Positions 10,761-21,888 of a DNA stretch of 64,000 bases are shown here, one piece after another. The translations under genes and the position numbers were made by a program. The stretch covers positions 62,001-126,000 of the forward strand of contig NZ_JAAAMH010000004.1 of assembly GCF_024105655.1 (NCBI RefSeq), given 5' to 3'. The notes beneath the pieces were generated by a model, which was not told the origin of the DNA, did not search any database, and saw only the letters and a program-made list of their open reading frames with translations. This DNA is from Aliihoeflea sp. 40Bstr573 (GTDB lineage Bacteria > Pseudomonadota > Alphaproteobacteria > Rhizobiales > Rhizobiaceae). How positions within the stretch are numbered: position 1 is the first letter of the stretch; each line of letters opens with the position of its first letter.

Positions 10761-11981
10761 ATGAAGATTGCGGTTCTGGGTGGTGACGGTTTCGTGGGCT
10801 GGCCGACGAGCCTGCACCTGTCGAATGCCGGCCACGAAATCCACATCCTCGACAACCTGTCGCGCCGCTGGATCGACACCGAGCTCGGCGTCCAGTCGCT
10901 GACGCCGATGGATTCGATCCAAGAGCGCACGCGCATCTGGTATCAGGAGACCGGCCGGCGCATCCATTTCCACCTGATCGACCTCGCCCGCGACTACGAG
11001 ATCCTGAAGAACTGGCTCGCAAGCGAGCGCCCCGACGCCATCATCCACTTCGCCGAACAGCGCGCCGCGCCCTATTCGATGAAGTCGGACCGGCACAAGA
11101 ACTACACGGTCAACAACAACGTCAACGCGACCCACAATCTCTTGAACGCGATGGTCGAGATCGGCCTCGACGCGCATCTGGTGCATCTGGGCACCATGGG
11201 CGTCTACGGTTATTCGACCGTCGGAGCGGCGATCCCCGAGGGCTACCTGCCCGTCGGCATCGACACGATGGCGGGCGAGACGGTGAAGCAGGATATCCTC
11301 TATCCGGCCAATCCCGGCTCGATCTACCACATGACCAAGTGCCTCGATCAGTTGCTCTTCCAGTTCTACGCCAAGAACGACGGGGTGCGGATCACCGACC
11401 TGCATCAGGGCATCGTCTGGGGCACGCACACCGACCAGACGCGGCGGCACGAGCAGCTCGTCAACCGCTTCGACTATGACGGCGATTACGGCACGGTGCT
11501 GAACCGCTTCCTGATCCAGGCCGCGATCGGCTACCCGCTGACGGTCCACGGCACGGGCGGCCAGACCCGCGCCTTCATCCACATCCAGGATTCGGTGCGC
11601 TGCATCGAGATCGCGCTGAAGAATGCGCCGAAGCGCGGCGACCGCGTGAAGATCTTCAACCAGATGACCGAGACGCACCGCGTGCGCGATCTTGCCGAAC
11701 TGGTGGCGAAGATCGCCGGCGCCAAGGTCGCCTATCTTCCCAACCCGCGCAAGGAAGCGGCCGAAAACGATCTCGTCGTTCGCAACGAGCAGTTCATGGC
11801 GCTCGGCCTCGACCCGATCCGGCTCGCCGAAGGGCTCCTGTCGGAGGTCGTGGACGTCGCGAAGAAATACGCCTACCGCGTCGACCGCTCCCGCATCCCC
11901 GCCATTTCGGCCTGGACCAAAGACATCGCCCCGACACTCGACCGCGACCCGGAAGGCAAGGCGCTGAAGAGCGTTTCGTGA
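10761..11981 (+). CDS. sqdB: UDP-sulfoquinovose synthase
   Basis: Makes UDP-sulfoquinovose from UDP-glucose and sulfite, the head-group donor of the sulfolipid SQDG. 406 residues of the extended short-chain dehydrogenase fold: MKIAVLGGDGFVGWPTSLHL is the Rossmann NAD motif with the WPTSLHLS extension typical of SqdB, followed by DNLSRR, HFAEQRAAPYSMKS, TMGVYGYS and the catalytic YHMTK. The length and the long C-terminal part separate it from ordinary epimerases. First gene of sqdB-sqdD-sqdC, whose start and stop codons overlap, with an RBS-like AAGGAG before its ATG. Confidence 0.93.
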   Translation: MKIAVLGGDGFVGWPTSLHLSNAGHEIHILDNLSRRWIDTELGVQSLTPMDSIQERTRIWYQETGRRIHFHLIDLARDYEILKNWLASERPDAIIHFAEQRAAPYSMKSDRHKNYTVNNNVNATHNLLNAMVEIGLDAHLVHLGTMGVYGYSTVGAAIPEGYLPVGIDTMAGETVKQDILYPANPGSIYHMTKCLDQLLFQFYAKNDGVRITDLHQGIVWGTHTDQTRRHEQLVNRFDYDGDYGTVLNRFLIQAAIGYPLTVHGTGGQTRAFIHIQDSVRCIEIALKNAPKRGDRVKIFNQMTETHRVRDLAELVAKIAGAKVAYLPNPRKEAAENDLVVRNEQFMALGLDPIRLAEGLLSEVVDVAKKYAYRVDRSRIPAISAWTKDIAPTLDRDPEGKALKSVS

Positions 11982-12787
11982 ACGCTCGGGCCTACGCCAC
12001 TCTCGTCACCAATTCCGACTACGTGCTCGGCGCGACGGCCCTCGTCCGCTCTTTGAAACTGACCGGGACGCAGGCCGACATCGTCGTCATGCACACCGGC
12101 GGCGTCGAGGCGGCCATGCTCGCGCCCCTCGTGGCGCTTGGCGCGAAACTTTGTCCGGCCGAACTCCTGCCCACTTCCGACGCGTTCAACGAACGCCATT
12201 CCCGCGCCCGCATCCATGCGGACAGACCCTTCACGAAAGGCCGCAAGCCCGACTTCCACACGCCGCTCGACAATTTCGCCAAGCTGCGGCTGTGGGAAAT
12301 GGAGGAATACGAGCGCATCGTCTTCATTGATGCCGATGCGATCGTGATCCGCAACATCGACAGGCTCTTCTCCTATCCCGAATTCTCCGCTGCTCCGAAC
12401 GTCTATGAGAGCCTTGCCGATTTTCACCGGATGAACTCCGGCGTCTTCGTGGCAAAGCCGTCGCGCGCGACATTCGAAGCGATGACCGCGCGCCTCGATG
12501 CGCCCGGCGCGCACTGGCCGCGCACCGACCAGACCTTCCTGCAGGAATTCTTTCCCGACTGGCACGGTCTGCCAGTGTTCGACAACATGCTGCAATATGT
12601 CTGGTTTGCCCTGCCGGCGCTGTGGGACTGGAAGTCCGTCCGCGTGATCCATTTCCAGTATGAAAAGCCATGGGAAGCAGACCATCCGAAAGCCGACAGG
12701 CTGCGCCCGCTGATCGATCTGTGGCGCGCCTACCTGACCGGCGAGAACATTCCGGACATCGACGCGCTGGCCAATCCGTCGCCATGA
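11978..12787 (+). CDS. sqdD: Glycosyltransferase family 8-like, sulfolipid biosynthesis SqdD
   Basis: 269-residue glycogenin-like glycosyltransferase. The start is GTG in GTGA, overlapping the sqdB stop by four bases. GT8 features: ARAYATLVTNSDYVLGATAL at the N-terminus, the DxD metal motif FIDADAIV near residue 115, FNSGVF-like MNSGVFVAKPS and DQTFLQEFFPDW. In Rhodobacter and Sinorhizobium the equivalent gene in sqdBDC is assigned to transfer of sulfoquinovose; the assignment here rests on operon position plus fold. Downstream gene overlaps by ATGA. Confidence 0.85.
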   Translation: MNARAYATLVTNSDYVLGATALVRSLKLTGTQADIVVMHTGGVEAAMLAPLVALGAKLCPAELLPTSDAFNERHSRARIHADRPFTKGRKPDFHTPLDNFAKLRLWEMEEYERIVFIDADAIVIRNIDRLFSYPEFSAAPNVYESLADFHRMNSGVFVAKPSRATFEAMTARLDAPGAHWPRTDQTFLQEFFPDWHGLPVFDNMLQYVWFALPALWDWKSVRVIHFQYEKPWEADHPKADRLRPLIDLWRAYLTGENIPDIDALANPSP

Positions 12788-13662
12788 GCCGCATCCTTGT
12801 TACGGGCGGTTCGGGATATGTCGGCCGGTTCATCGTCGAGCGGTTCCTGGCCGACGGCGAAGAGGTGACGGTCTTCGGCCGCAGCGCGCCGCCGCCCGGC
12901 TTTTTCTCGAAGCCCGTTGGCTTCATCACCGGCAACCTCGAACCCGGCGCGTTTTCGCCGGCCCGGCTCGCCGGCTTCGATGCTGTCGTCCATGCGGCCT
13001 TCGACCATCTGCCGGGAAGGTATCGGGGCGGCGAGGGCAACGACCCGGACGGCTTCGTCCGACGCAACCGAGACGGCTCGATCGCGCTCTTTGCGGCGGC
13101 GAAACAAGCCGGCGTGGCGCGCGCGGCGTTCCTTTCCACGCGCGCCGTCTATGGCCCGAGAACACGAGCCACGTTGCTGACCGAGGACATGGCCGCCAGG
13201 CCGGACACGCTCTACGGACGGGTGAAGCTCGAGGCCGAAGAGGCGCTGGCCGCAATGGCGGACGCCGAATTCACGCCGGTCGTCCTGCGCGTCACCGGTG
13301 TCTACGGCCCTGCCGGTCCCGGTCGACGGCACAAATGGGCCGGGCTGTTCGACGATTACCTTGCCGGCAGGAAGATCGAACCCCGCGCGGGTACCGAGGT
13401 CCATGGCGACGACGTCGCCGCCGCCATCTGCATCGCGCTCGGCAGGGCAGCACCTGCGCTGGTCAACGTGTCCGACCTCGTGGTCGACCGACGCGATCTT
13501 CTCGCGATCGTCCAGGATGCGACCGGCTCGGCCCATCCGCTGCCGGAGCCGGCGGATGCGGCGGCGATCAACGCGATGGACTGCAGCCGGTTGCGCAGCC
13601 TTGGCTGGACGCCCGGCGGCCGGCCCTTGCTCGAACAAACCGTTCGCGCGCTTCTTGGCTGA
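12784..13662 (+). CDS. sqdC: NAD(P)-dependent epimerase/dehydratase, probable SqdC
   Basis: 292-residue short-chain dehydrogenase/reductase of the extended type: ILVTGGSGYVGRFIVERFL (nucleotide motif), AFLSTRAVYGP and LYGRVKLEAE (catalytic Y-x-x-x-K). Its ATG overlaps the sqdD stop (ATGA), so it is the third coupled gene of the sulfolipid operon, where the Rhodobacter/Sinorhizobium gene sqdC encodes a reductase-like protein. Naming as SqdC relies mainly on this position. Its stop abuts the stop of ccmG, transcribed the other way, with no intergenic sequence. Confidence 0.7.
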   Translation: MSRILVTGGSGYVGRFIVERFLADGEEVTVFGRSAPPPGFFSKPVGFITGNLEPGAFSPARLAGFDAVVHAAFDHLPGRYRGGEGNDPDGFVRRNRDGSIALFAAAKQAGVARAAFLSTRAVYGPRTRATLLTEDMAARPDTLYGRVKLEAEEALAAMADAEFTPVVLRVTGVYGPAGPGRRHKWAGLFDDYLAGRKIEPRAGTEVHGDDVAAAICIALGRAAPALVNVSDLVVDRRDLLAIVQDATGSAHPLPEPADAAAINAMDCSRLRSLGWTPGGRPLLEQTVRALLG

Positions 13663-14235
13663 TCAGCTGCCGCGCGCCTTTTCGATCGCCGGCATCAGCC
13701 CGTCGCGCATCGATTCGACCGTGAACGGGCCGACATGCTTGTAGAGGATCGTGCCATCGGGACCGACGAGAAAGGTTTCCGGTACGCCATAGACGCCCCA
13801 GTCGATGGCGGTGCGTCCCGAGCCGTCGACGCCGATCGCGTCATAGGGATTGCCCAGTTCTGAAAGGAACCCCCGCGCCTGCTCGGCCCGGTCCTTGTAG
13901 TTCAGCCCGGCGATGACAAGGTTCTCGTCCCTGGACAGTTCCATCAATAGCGGATGTTCCTGCCGGCAGGGCGCGCACCACGACGCCCAGACATTGACGA
14001 GCGTGAGATTGCCGTCGAACGCGGCGCTTTCGATGCCGGGCAGAGGCGAACCCTCCAGCGGCGGCAGGTTCGTTTGCGGCGCCGGCGCCCCGATCAGCGC
14101 CGAGGGAACGACGGATGCGTCGCGCCCGGACAGAAGCTGGAAGAGGAAGATGCCCGCCAGCGCGAGGAAGAGCAGGAGCGGCAGGAGCGCCAGCCAGGGC
14201 AGGCGCTTCCTCGGCGTGGCCGTCTGCGTGCTCAT
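13663..14235 (-). CDS. ccmG: Thiol:disulfide interchange protein DsbE/CcmG
   Basis: Periplasmic thioredoxin-like reductase that keeps apocytochrome c thiols reduced for haem attachment. 190 residues: N-terminal membrane anchor (LALLPLLLFLALAGIFLF), then the thioredoxin fold with WASWCAPCRQEHP as active site, the family GLNYKD segment, and YGVPETFLVGPDG carrying the cis-proline. Its ATG overlaps the stop of ccmD. Last gene of a ccmC-ccmD-ccmG block; ccmA and ccmB are not adjacent but lie 5 kb away on the opposite strand. Confidence 0.94.
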   Translation of the reverse strand: MSTQTATPRKRLPWLALLPLLLFLALAGIFLFQLLSGRDASVVPSALIGAPAPQTNLPPLEGSPLPGIESAAFDGNLTLVNVWASWCAPCRQEHPLLMELSRDENLVIAGLNYKDRAEQARGFLSELGNPYDAIGVDGSGRTAIDWGVYGVPETFLVGPDGTILYKHVGPFTVESMRDGLMPAIEKARGS

Positions 14236-14390
14236 GACTGCGCCTGCGAGCGCCGGCGCACGCCCCGCGCCTCAAGGTCGGCGAGTTCGCGCCGGCGCGC
14301 GCGATGATCGGCGGCGAGCCAGACCGCGATGCCGGCCAGCACCAGAATAGCAGCTCCGTAGGCGGCACTGACATAGGCGAGATGACTCAT
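14232..14390 (-). CDS. ccmD: Haem exporter subunit CcmD
   Basis: 52-residue single-helix membrane protein: MSHLAYVSAAYGAAILVLAG followed by a helix to about residue 26 and a basic tail HRARRRELADLEARG. The AYVSAAYG opening and basic post-helix segment are typical of CcmD, which helps release holo-CcmE from CcmABC. It overlaps ccmC upstream and ccmG downstream, each by ATGA, confirming it as a real gene despite its size. Confidence 0.92.
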   Translation of the reverse strand: MSHLAYVSAAYGAAILVLAGIAVWLAADHRARRRELADLEARGVRRRSQAQS

Positions 14391-15151
14391 GCCCGCAGGT
14401 CCACATCGGCGCGGCGTGCAGCGAGACGGCGCATGGCAGCCACGCGGCGGCGCCAGATTTCAGTGCGCATCGCCGTCAGGTGGAAAGCGAGAAAGAGCAG
14501 CGTGAAGCCCACCGCCATGACGAGCAGCGGCCACAGCATCGAGGCGTGGATCGTCGGCCCGTCGAGGCGGATGACCGAGGCGGGCTGGTGCAGCGTGTTC
14601 CACCAGTCGACCGAGAACTTGATGATCGGGATGTTGACGAAGCCGACCAGCGTGACGATGGCCGCAGCCCTGGCCGAGCGCCCGGGATCGTCGAGCGCGC
14701 GGGTGAGCGCGATGATGCCCAGATACATGAGGAACAGCACGAAGACGGAAGTCAGCCGCGCATCCCACACCCACCATGTGCCCCACATCGGCTTGCCCCA
14801 GATGGAGCCGGTGGCGAGCGCCAGAAGCGTGAAGGCGGCGCCAAGCGGGGCGGCGGCCTTGAGCGCCACGTCGGCAAGCGGATGTCGCCAGACCAGCGTT
14901 CCGAGCGCCGAGATGGCCATCAGCGAATAGCACATCATGGACAACCACGCGAAAGGCACGTGGATGTACATGATCCGGACCGTGATGCCCTGCTGGTAGT
15001 CCTCCGGCGCGGAAAAGCTCATATAGAGGCCGACTGCGAGCGTCAGCGCGGCAAGGCCGTAGACCCATGGCAGCACGCGCTCGACGACGGCGATGAACCG
15101 GCTCGGGTTCGCCAAGTCTGTCAGGCTCGCAGGTGCGCTCGTCTCGCTCAT
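14387..15151 (-). CDS. ccmC: Haem exporter/CcmE haem lyase subunit CcmC
   Basis: 254-residue integral membrane protein with six helices that loads haem onto CcmE. The tryptophan-rich motif WGKPMWGTWWVWDARLTS is fully conserved, and MYIHVPFAW and the late LHQPASVIRL histidine segment, candidate haem contacts, are present. Start ATG at MSETSAPASL; an upstream TTG three codons earlier is a possible alternative because GGAGG lies very close to the ATG. It is now first in its transcript, though in related genomes ccmB precedes it. Confidence 0.94.
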   Translation of the reverse strand: MSETSAPASLTDLANPSRFIAVVERVLPWVYGLAALTLAVGLYMSFSAPEDYQQGITVRIMYIHVPFAWLSMMCYSLMAISALGTLVWRHPLADVALKAAAPLGAAFTLLALATGSIWGKPMWGTWWVWDARLTSVFVLFLMYLGIIALTRALDDPGRSARAAAIVTLVGFVNIPIIKFSVDWWNTLHQPASVIRLDGPTIHASMLWPLLVMAVGFTLLFLAFHLTAMRTEIWRRRVAAMRRLAARRADVDLRA

Positions 15152-15236
15152 CGCCTCCAAATAGACCGGCGGCGGGAAGGGCGCAATCGGCGCATGTTCA
15201 CGGCCGTGTGCGTGAGTTCGTCGCGCAGCGCCCCTG

Positions 15237-15620
15237 TCAGGCCCCGACGAGCTTCAGCTTGGAATTGAACACGGCGAGCACGCGCTGCAGTTCGTGGCCG
15301 CGCTTGAGGATGACCCCATTCGCGCCAACGACCGAAAACGCGCCCTGCTTGCGCGCGAGCGCCGGCGTCTTGATGATCTGGAAGAGCGGAGTCTCGCTGG
15401 TGCGTCGAAAGACCGAGAACAGCGCGCGGTCTTTCAAATGGTCGATGGCATAATCACGCCATTCCCCGGCCGCGACCATCCTGCCATAGAGCCGCAGGAT
15501 CATGTCGAGTTCGAGACGGTGAAAGGTGATGGGCAGCTCCAAGCGCTCGCGTCGGACTTCATGGAGCGGGATGAGTATTGCCGAGGCGTCGGTGCCTCCG
15601 CCATGTCCGCCTTCGGTCAT
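15237..15620 (-). CDS. DUF2794 family protein
   Basis: 127-residue protein of an alphaproteobacterial family of unknown function. The diagnostic core is LDMILRLYGRMVAAGEWRDY followed by AIDHLKDRALFSVFRRTSE and ARKQGAFSVVGANGVILKRG. The first about 25 residues are poorly conserved. In related genomes it lies near acnA and a DUF1223 gene, as here. It sits directly upstream of ccmC with 85 bases between, at the presumed left edge of the inverted block. Confidence 0.85.
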   Translation of the reverse strand: MTEGGHGGGTDASAILIPLHEVRRERLELPITFHRLELDMILRLYGRMVAAGEWRDYAIDHLKDRALFSVFRRTSETPLFQIIKTPALARKQGAFSVVGANGVILKRGHELQRVLAVFNSKLKLVGA

Positions 15621-15947
15621 CAGCGAACCTCCTCGTGACAGTTTCGCGACGGGCCAAGGGTCGCGCGGGCGCAGCGCGATTGCAAGGCAAAATGCGCCAG
15701 TTGCAGCATGGTCACACTTGCTTCACGACGCGGGACACCCTGTCCGAATTGGTGATGTTGGGACTTAGTTTCGCCACAATTAATCCCATTTGCCGCCCCA
15801 ATCTGAAGACAGTCTGCACTCGTTGCCTGAGACGGTTCGGTCCGACCCGGTTTCCGTAACCCCAAGCCCCCCGCCCACGGGGCCGACGTCGGATCGAACC
15901 AACTCCGGTCAACAACCTCCCCCGAAAACACGCGCATTTCGCTCTGG
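15621..15947. other. Gene-free stretch between DUF2794 and DUF1223 genes
   Basis: 327 bases with no credible coding region on either strand; short frames here have no RBS and no family resemblance. It must contain the promoter of the DUF2794 gene. No strong hairpin or inverted repeat was seen. Confidence 0.6.
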
Positions 15948-16706
15948 TCAGGAGCCTGGCTGGTGGTGGATCATGGCCGCGCCGCGGATCGTGCCCGGCA
16001 GCCCATTGGGGTTGATCTCCTGCACGAAGACGGCGACGCCGCCCGTGCCCTTCTTCTGCAGGTCGTGCAGCGGCATGCGCAGTTCCTGGCTCCTGCCCTG
16101 CCACATGCCCGCGCTGTGGAAAGCCGTGACGGGATGGATGTAGCTTTGCGTCTGCCCCCGATTCACGCCCTGCGTGATGGCCACCTCCACCCGCTCGTCG
16201 AAATAGACGATCACGATGGCAGCCTCGGCCGCGGCCTTGCCCTCGCCGACATCGATGACCAGGCTGTCGTCGGTGAAGGACAGATCGACCGCGACCGGAA
16301 GCGAATGGCCCATCTGCGCACGGCGCAGCGCCGATTCGACCCGCGCTGGCTTGGAGCCTTTCACGTCGATCGAGCCGTTGACGACGATCTGCGGCGTATA
16401 GACCGAGCGGTTGCCGAACATGCGCGCGTAGTCGCGCTGGCGCTCGGTATGCTCGGGCCGCGCCAGCGTGTCTTTCCAGCCGAGATAGTCCCAGTAGTCG
16501 ACGTGGAAGGCGAGTGCTACGACGTCGCCGCGTTCGGCCAGCTCTCTAAGCAGCGCATCGGCCTTCGGGCAGGAGTTGCAGCCCTGGCTGGTGAAAAGTT
16601 CCACCACCGCCACCGGACGGTCGACATCGGGCGTGGCCGAGACGGAAAATGCCCCGAGGCTGGCTATCGCGAAAGCGATGAGCCCGAATGCACTTCGCTT
16701 GCCCAT
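15948..16706 (-). CDS. DUF1223 thioredoxin-like secreted protein
   Basis: 252 residues with an N-terminal signal peptide (start MGKRSAFGLIAFAIASLG, cleavage near VSA). The thioredoxin-like domain begins VVELFTSQGCNSCPKADALL, with the CxxC motif C-N-S-C, and continues FHVDYWDYLGWKD and YTPQIVVNGS. DUF1223 proteins are exported and of unknown function; the CxxC suggests a redox role. The longer frame adds 24 residues without signal character, so it was not used. It lies downstream of acnA on the same strand, beyond the acnA terminator. Confidence 0.86.
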   Translation of the reverse strand: MGKRSAFGLIAFAIASLGAFSVSATPDVDRPVAVVELFTSQGCNSCPKADALLRELAERGDVVALAFHVDYWDYLGWKDTLARPEHTERQRDYARMFGNRSVYTPQIVVNGSIDVKGSKPARVESALRRAQMGHSLPVAVDLSFTDDSLVIDVGEGKAAAEAAIVIVYFDERVEVAITQGVNRGQTQSYIHPVTAFHSAGMWQGRSQELRMPLHDLQKKGTGGVAVFVQEINPNGLPGTIRGAAMIHHQPGS

Positions 16707-16873
16707 GATCGTTCCGGTTGCGAGCGGTCGCGCCGGGATGGCGCCGCCAGACCGGGATAAGGTTAGGCGCAGCCGCACGTCAACGGAAAGTCACGTTGCG
16801 GTGAAAGTTTTGCGCCAAACGATGCCAATTGACGCCGTTTTCCGACTATTCGACGGTGTTTCGAGCCCGAAAC

Positions 16874-16903
16874 GAAAAAAACCGGGGCGCAGGGCCCCGG
16901 TTT
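16874..16903 (-). terminator. Intrinsic terminator of acnA
   Basis: Perfect 10-bp stem (AAACCGGGGC / GCCCCGGTTT, 16879-16903) with a five-base loop. On the minus strand it is followed by a run of seven U. It begins about 35 bases after the acnA stop. Confidence 0.9.
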
Positions 16904-16936
16904 CGATCACGCGACCTTGATGGCCGGGCGGATGGG

Positions 16937-19630
<2,694 letters not shown>

Positions 19631-19822
19631 GTGCGTTCCCTAACTGTCGGTGCCGATGGGGGACGAACGCCAGTGTGCATCACGCGCAAAGGTGCGGGTA
19701 CGGTCATTTCCGCTGTCCGTCACCTCGCAACCGGGCCGTTCAAGGCGGCGCGCATGCTGGTTCGGCCAAAATGATCTGCACGCCGACCGCTGGCGTGGTT
19801 GCCGGTTCTATAGAGAATTTCG

Positions 19823-19835
19823 TAGAAGAGTTCTA
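19823..19835. promoter_or_regulatory. Candidate Irr box (iron control element) between acnA and ccmA
   Basis: Perfect inverted repeat TAGAA-GAG-TTCTA, matching the core of the ICE motif (TTTAGAA/TTCTAAA type) bound by the haem-responsive regulator Irr in Rhizobiales. Aconitase and cytochrome c maturation genes are plausible Irr targets because both consume iron or haem. It lies 193 bases from the acnA start and 56 from the ccmA start. Binding is inference. Confidence 0.55.
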
Positions 19836-19890
19836 GAGAGCGGCGGGGCAAAATTCGTCGTCCGCATCGATAATTAGCAGGGGGTCCGCC

Positions 19891-20490
19891 ATGCGGCTCG
19901 TGGCAAGAGGGCTGAGCGGCGAGCGTGGCGGCGAACATGTGTTCGGCCCGCTCGATTTCGCGATTTCGGCCGGCGAGGCGCTGATCGTCACCGGCGAGAA
20001 CGGTTCGGGCAAGTCGACGCTGCTGCGCGTCGTCGCTGGCCTGCTGCCGCCCTCCTCAGGCAGCATATCGCTGGAGGCAACCGGCGGAGAGACGATTGCC
20101 TCCTCGGCACACTATCTCGGCCACCAGAATGCGATGAAGACGGCGTTGAGCGTGGAGGAGAATCTGAAGTTCTGGCGCGATTTCGAGGGCGAGCCGCATC
20201 TGGAGATCGACGAGGCGCTCGACATGGTCGGCTTGCCCGATATCGGCCATCTGCCGTTCGGATATCTCTCTACCGGGCAAAGGCGCAGGGCATCGATCGC
20301 AAGGCTGCTGGTCAGCTATCGCCCGGTCTGGCTGCTGGACGAGCCGACCGCGGGGCTGGATGCGCGTTCGGAACGGCAATTCGCAGCCCTGATGGCGGCG
20401 CATCTGGGCGATGGCGGGCTGATCATGGCCGCGACGCATGTGCCGCTGGGGATCGATGGGGCGCGTGAACTGGTGATGGGAGCGCACTGA
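19891..20490 (+). CDS. ccmA: Haem ABC exporter ATP-binding subunit CcmA
   Basis: 199-residue ABC ATPase of the cytochrome c maturation system, which drives release of haem-loaded CcmE. Walker A VTGENGSGKSTLLRVV, signature LSTGQRRRASIARLL, and Walker B PVWLLDEPTAGLD are intact. The CcmA-type signature LSTGQRRR, instead of LSGGQ, separates it from general exporters. Start ATG is preceded by AGGGGG. It is followed by ccmB after 33 bases; the remaining ccm genes are on the other strand at 13.7-15.2 kb. Confidence 0.93.
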   Translation: MRLVARGLSGERGGEHVFGPLDFAISAGEALIVTGENGSGKSTLLRVVAGLLPPSSGSISLEATGGETIASSAHYLGHQNAMKTALSVEENLKFWRDFEGEPHLEIDEALDMVGLPDIGHLPFGYLSTGQRRRASIARLLVSYRPVWLLDEPTAGLDARSERQFAALMAAHLGDGGLIMAATHVPLGIDGARELVMGAH

Positions 20491-20523
20491 AATGACCGCG
20501 CCGTTCCTCCCGGAGCCAACCGC

Positions 20524-21189
20524 TTGCTAGCCCTCTTCCTTCGCGATGTCCGGCTGGGAGTCCGCGCCGGTGGCGGGGCGCTGGTGGGCGTCCTGTTCTT
20601 TCTTGCGGTCGTCGCGGTCGTCCCGTTCGGCGTCGGGCCCGACTTGAACCTTCTTGCCCGCATCGGGCCCGCCATCTTGTGGATCGGCGCGCTGCTGGCG
20701 AGCCTTCTCGGCCTTGACCGCCTGTTCCAGGCCGACCGCGAGGACGGGGCGCTCGACCTCCTGATCCTGGCGGATTTCCGTCACATGCTGGCGGTCACGA
20801 TCTTCGTCAAATGCGCCGCGCACTGGACCGCCAGCGTCCTGCCGCTGGTCGTCGCCTCGCCGCTTCTTAGCCTGTTCATGAACATGGATCCGGCAGCGAT
20901 CCTCGCGACCTCGGCGACGCTTCTTGCAGGCACGCCGGCCATCGCCTTCATCGGCGCGGTGGGCGCGGCGGTGGCCGTATCGCTGCCGCGCGGCGGGCTG
21001 CTCGTCTCGGTGCTGATCCTGCCGCTGGTGATTCCGGTACTGATCTTCGGCGTTTCCGCCGCCTATGGTGCGGCGAACGATCCGCAGCCCTTCCTTCCCC
21101 CCTTCCTGATCCTTTGCGCCCTCACCCTCCTTTTCGCGGTGATAGGGCCATTCGCGGCGGCGCTGGCGCTCAAGTCCTCGTCGGATTGA
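20524..21189 (+). CDS. ccmB: Haem exporter membrane subunit CcmB
   Basis: 221-residue membrane protein with about six helices, permease partner of CcmA. The N-terminus LALFLRDVRLGVRAGGGAL and the segment LGLDRLFQADREDGALDLL are typical of CcmB. The start is TTG with GGAG about eight bases upstream; the nearby ATG at 20492 is in another frame. It ends six bases before the stop of a GNAT gene on the opposite strand, where ccmC would be expected in related genomes, marking the likely right edge of an inversion. Confidence 0.93.
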   Translation: MLALFLRDVRLGVRAGGGALVGVLFFLAVVAVVPFGVGPDLNLLARIGPAILWIGALLASLLGLDRLFQADREDGALDLLILADFRHMLAVTIFVKCAAHWTASVLPLVVASPLLSLFMNMDPAAILATSATLLAGTPAIAFIGAVGAAVAVSLPRGGLLVSVLILPLVIPVLIFGVSAAYGAANDPQPFLPPFLILCALTLLFAVIGPFAAALALKSSSD

Positions 21190-21195
21190 GCGCCC

Positions 21196-21765
21196 TCACG
21201 CCTCGCCGCGAAACCGGCGCTCGGGCAGCGAGGCCGGGTCCGGGGGCGCGTGCGCGCCTTCGTTGAGCGCAAGCTGCATGAAGGCCGTGTCGAGCCAGCG
21301 GCCGTGCTTGTAACCGGTGCCGACGAGCTTGCCGGCATCGGCAAAGCCCATCTTCGAATGAAGCCTCACCGAGGCGCTGTCCGAACGCCCGTCGCCGATG
21401 ACGGCAATCATCTGACGAAAGCCGAGCCGCTTCGACGCATCGATCAGTGCTTCCATCAGCAACCGCCCGATGCCCTCGCCCTGCGCGTCGGGCGCGACAT
21501 AGACGGAGTTCTCGACGATGAAGCGATAGGCCGGACGGGGGCGAAAGGCGCCGGCATAGGCGTAGCCGACGAGGCGGTCGCCGCGCGTGGCGGCAAGATA
21601 GGGAAACCCGCCAGCCTCGAGCGCGGCAAAGCGCGTCGTCATCTCGGCAAGGTCGGGCGGGACGAGTTCATAGCTCGACGTCCCGTTCTGAACGGCGTCG
21701 GCATAGATTTCTGTGATGGCGGGAAGGTCGGCGCGCGTGGCGGGGCGGACGGTGATTGCGGTCAT
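21196..21765 (-). CDS. GNAT N-acetyltransferase, phosphinothricin/methionine-sulfone type
   Basis: 189 residues with the GNAT fold: ITVRPATRADLPAITEIYAD, then VYVAPDAQGEGIGRLLMEAL (acetyl-CoA-binding Q/R-x-x-G-x-G/A motif), IAVIGDGRSDSASVRLHSKM and the ending GYKHGRWLDTAFMQL. This sub-pattern (NGTSSYE, HGRWLDT) is that of PAT/MddA-like enzymes that acetylate small amino-acid analogues such as phosphinothricin or methionine sulfone. True substrate unknown. It converges on ccmB with a six-base gap. Confidence 0.86.
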   Translation of the reverse strand: MTAITVRPATRADLPAITEIYADAVQNGTSSYELVPPDLAEMTTRFAALEAGGFPYLAATRGDRLVGYAYAGAFRPRPAYRFIVENSVYVAPDAQGEGIGRLLMEALIDASKRLGFRQMIAVIGDGRSDSASVRLHSKMGFADAGKLVGTGYKHGRWLDTAFMQLALNEGAHAPPDPASLPERRFRGEA

Positions 21766-21838
21766 GCAAGGGCTCTCCGGTCGCCCATTGATAGGAGAGC
21801 TTTCTGGCGATGAATATCCCCGGCGTCGCTGGTCTAAC

Positions 21839-21866
21839 GAAAAAGGGCGGCCCGAAGGCCGCCCTT
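21839..21866 (-). terminator. Intrinsic terminator of the Bax-inhibitor-like gene
   Basis: Perfect 10-bp stem AAGGGCGGCC / GGCCGCCCTT with a CGAA tetraloop at 21843-21866, followed on the minus strand by a U run. It lies about 25 bases after the stop codon. Confidence 0.88.
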
Positions 21867-21888
21867 GTCCGTTTCCATGTCGTGCCGA

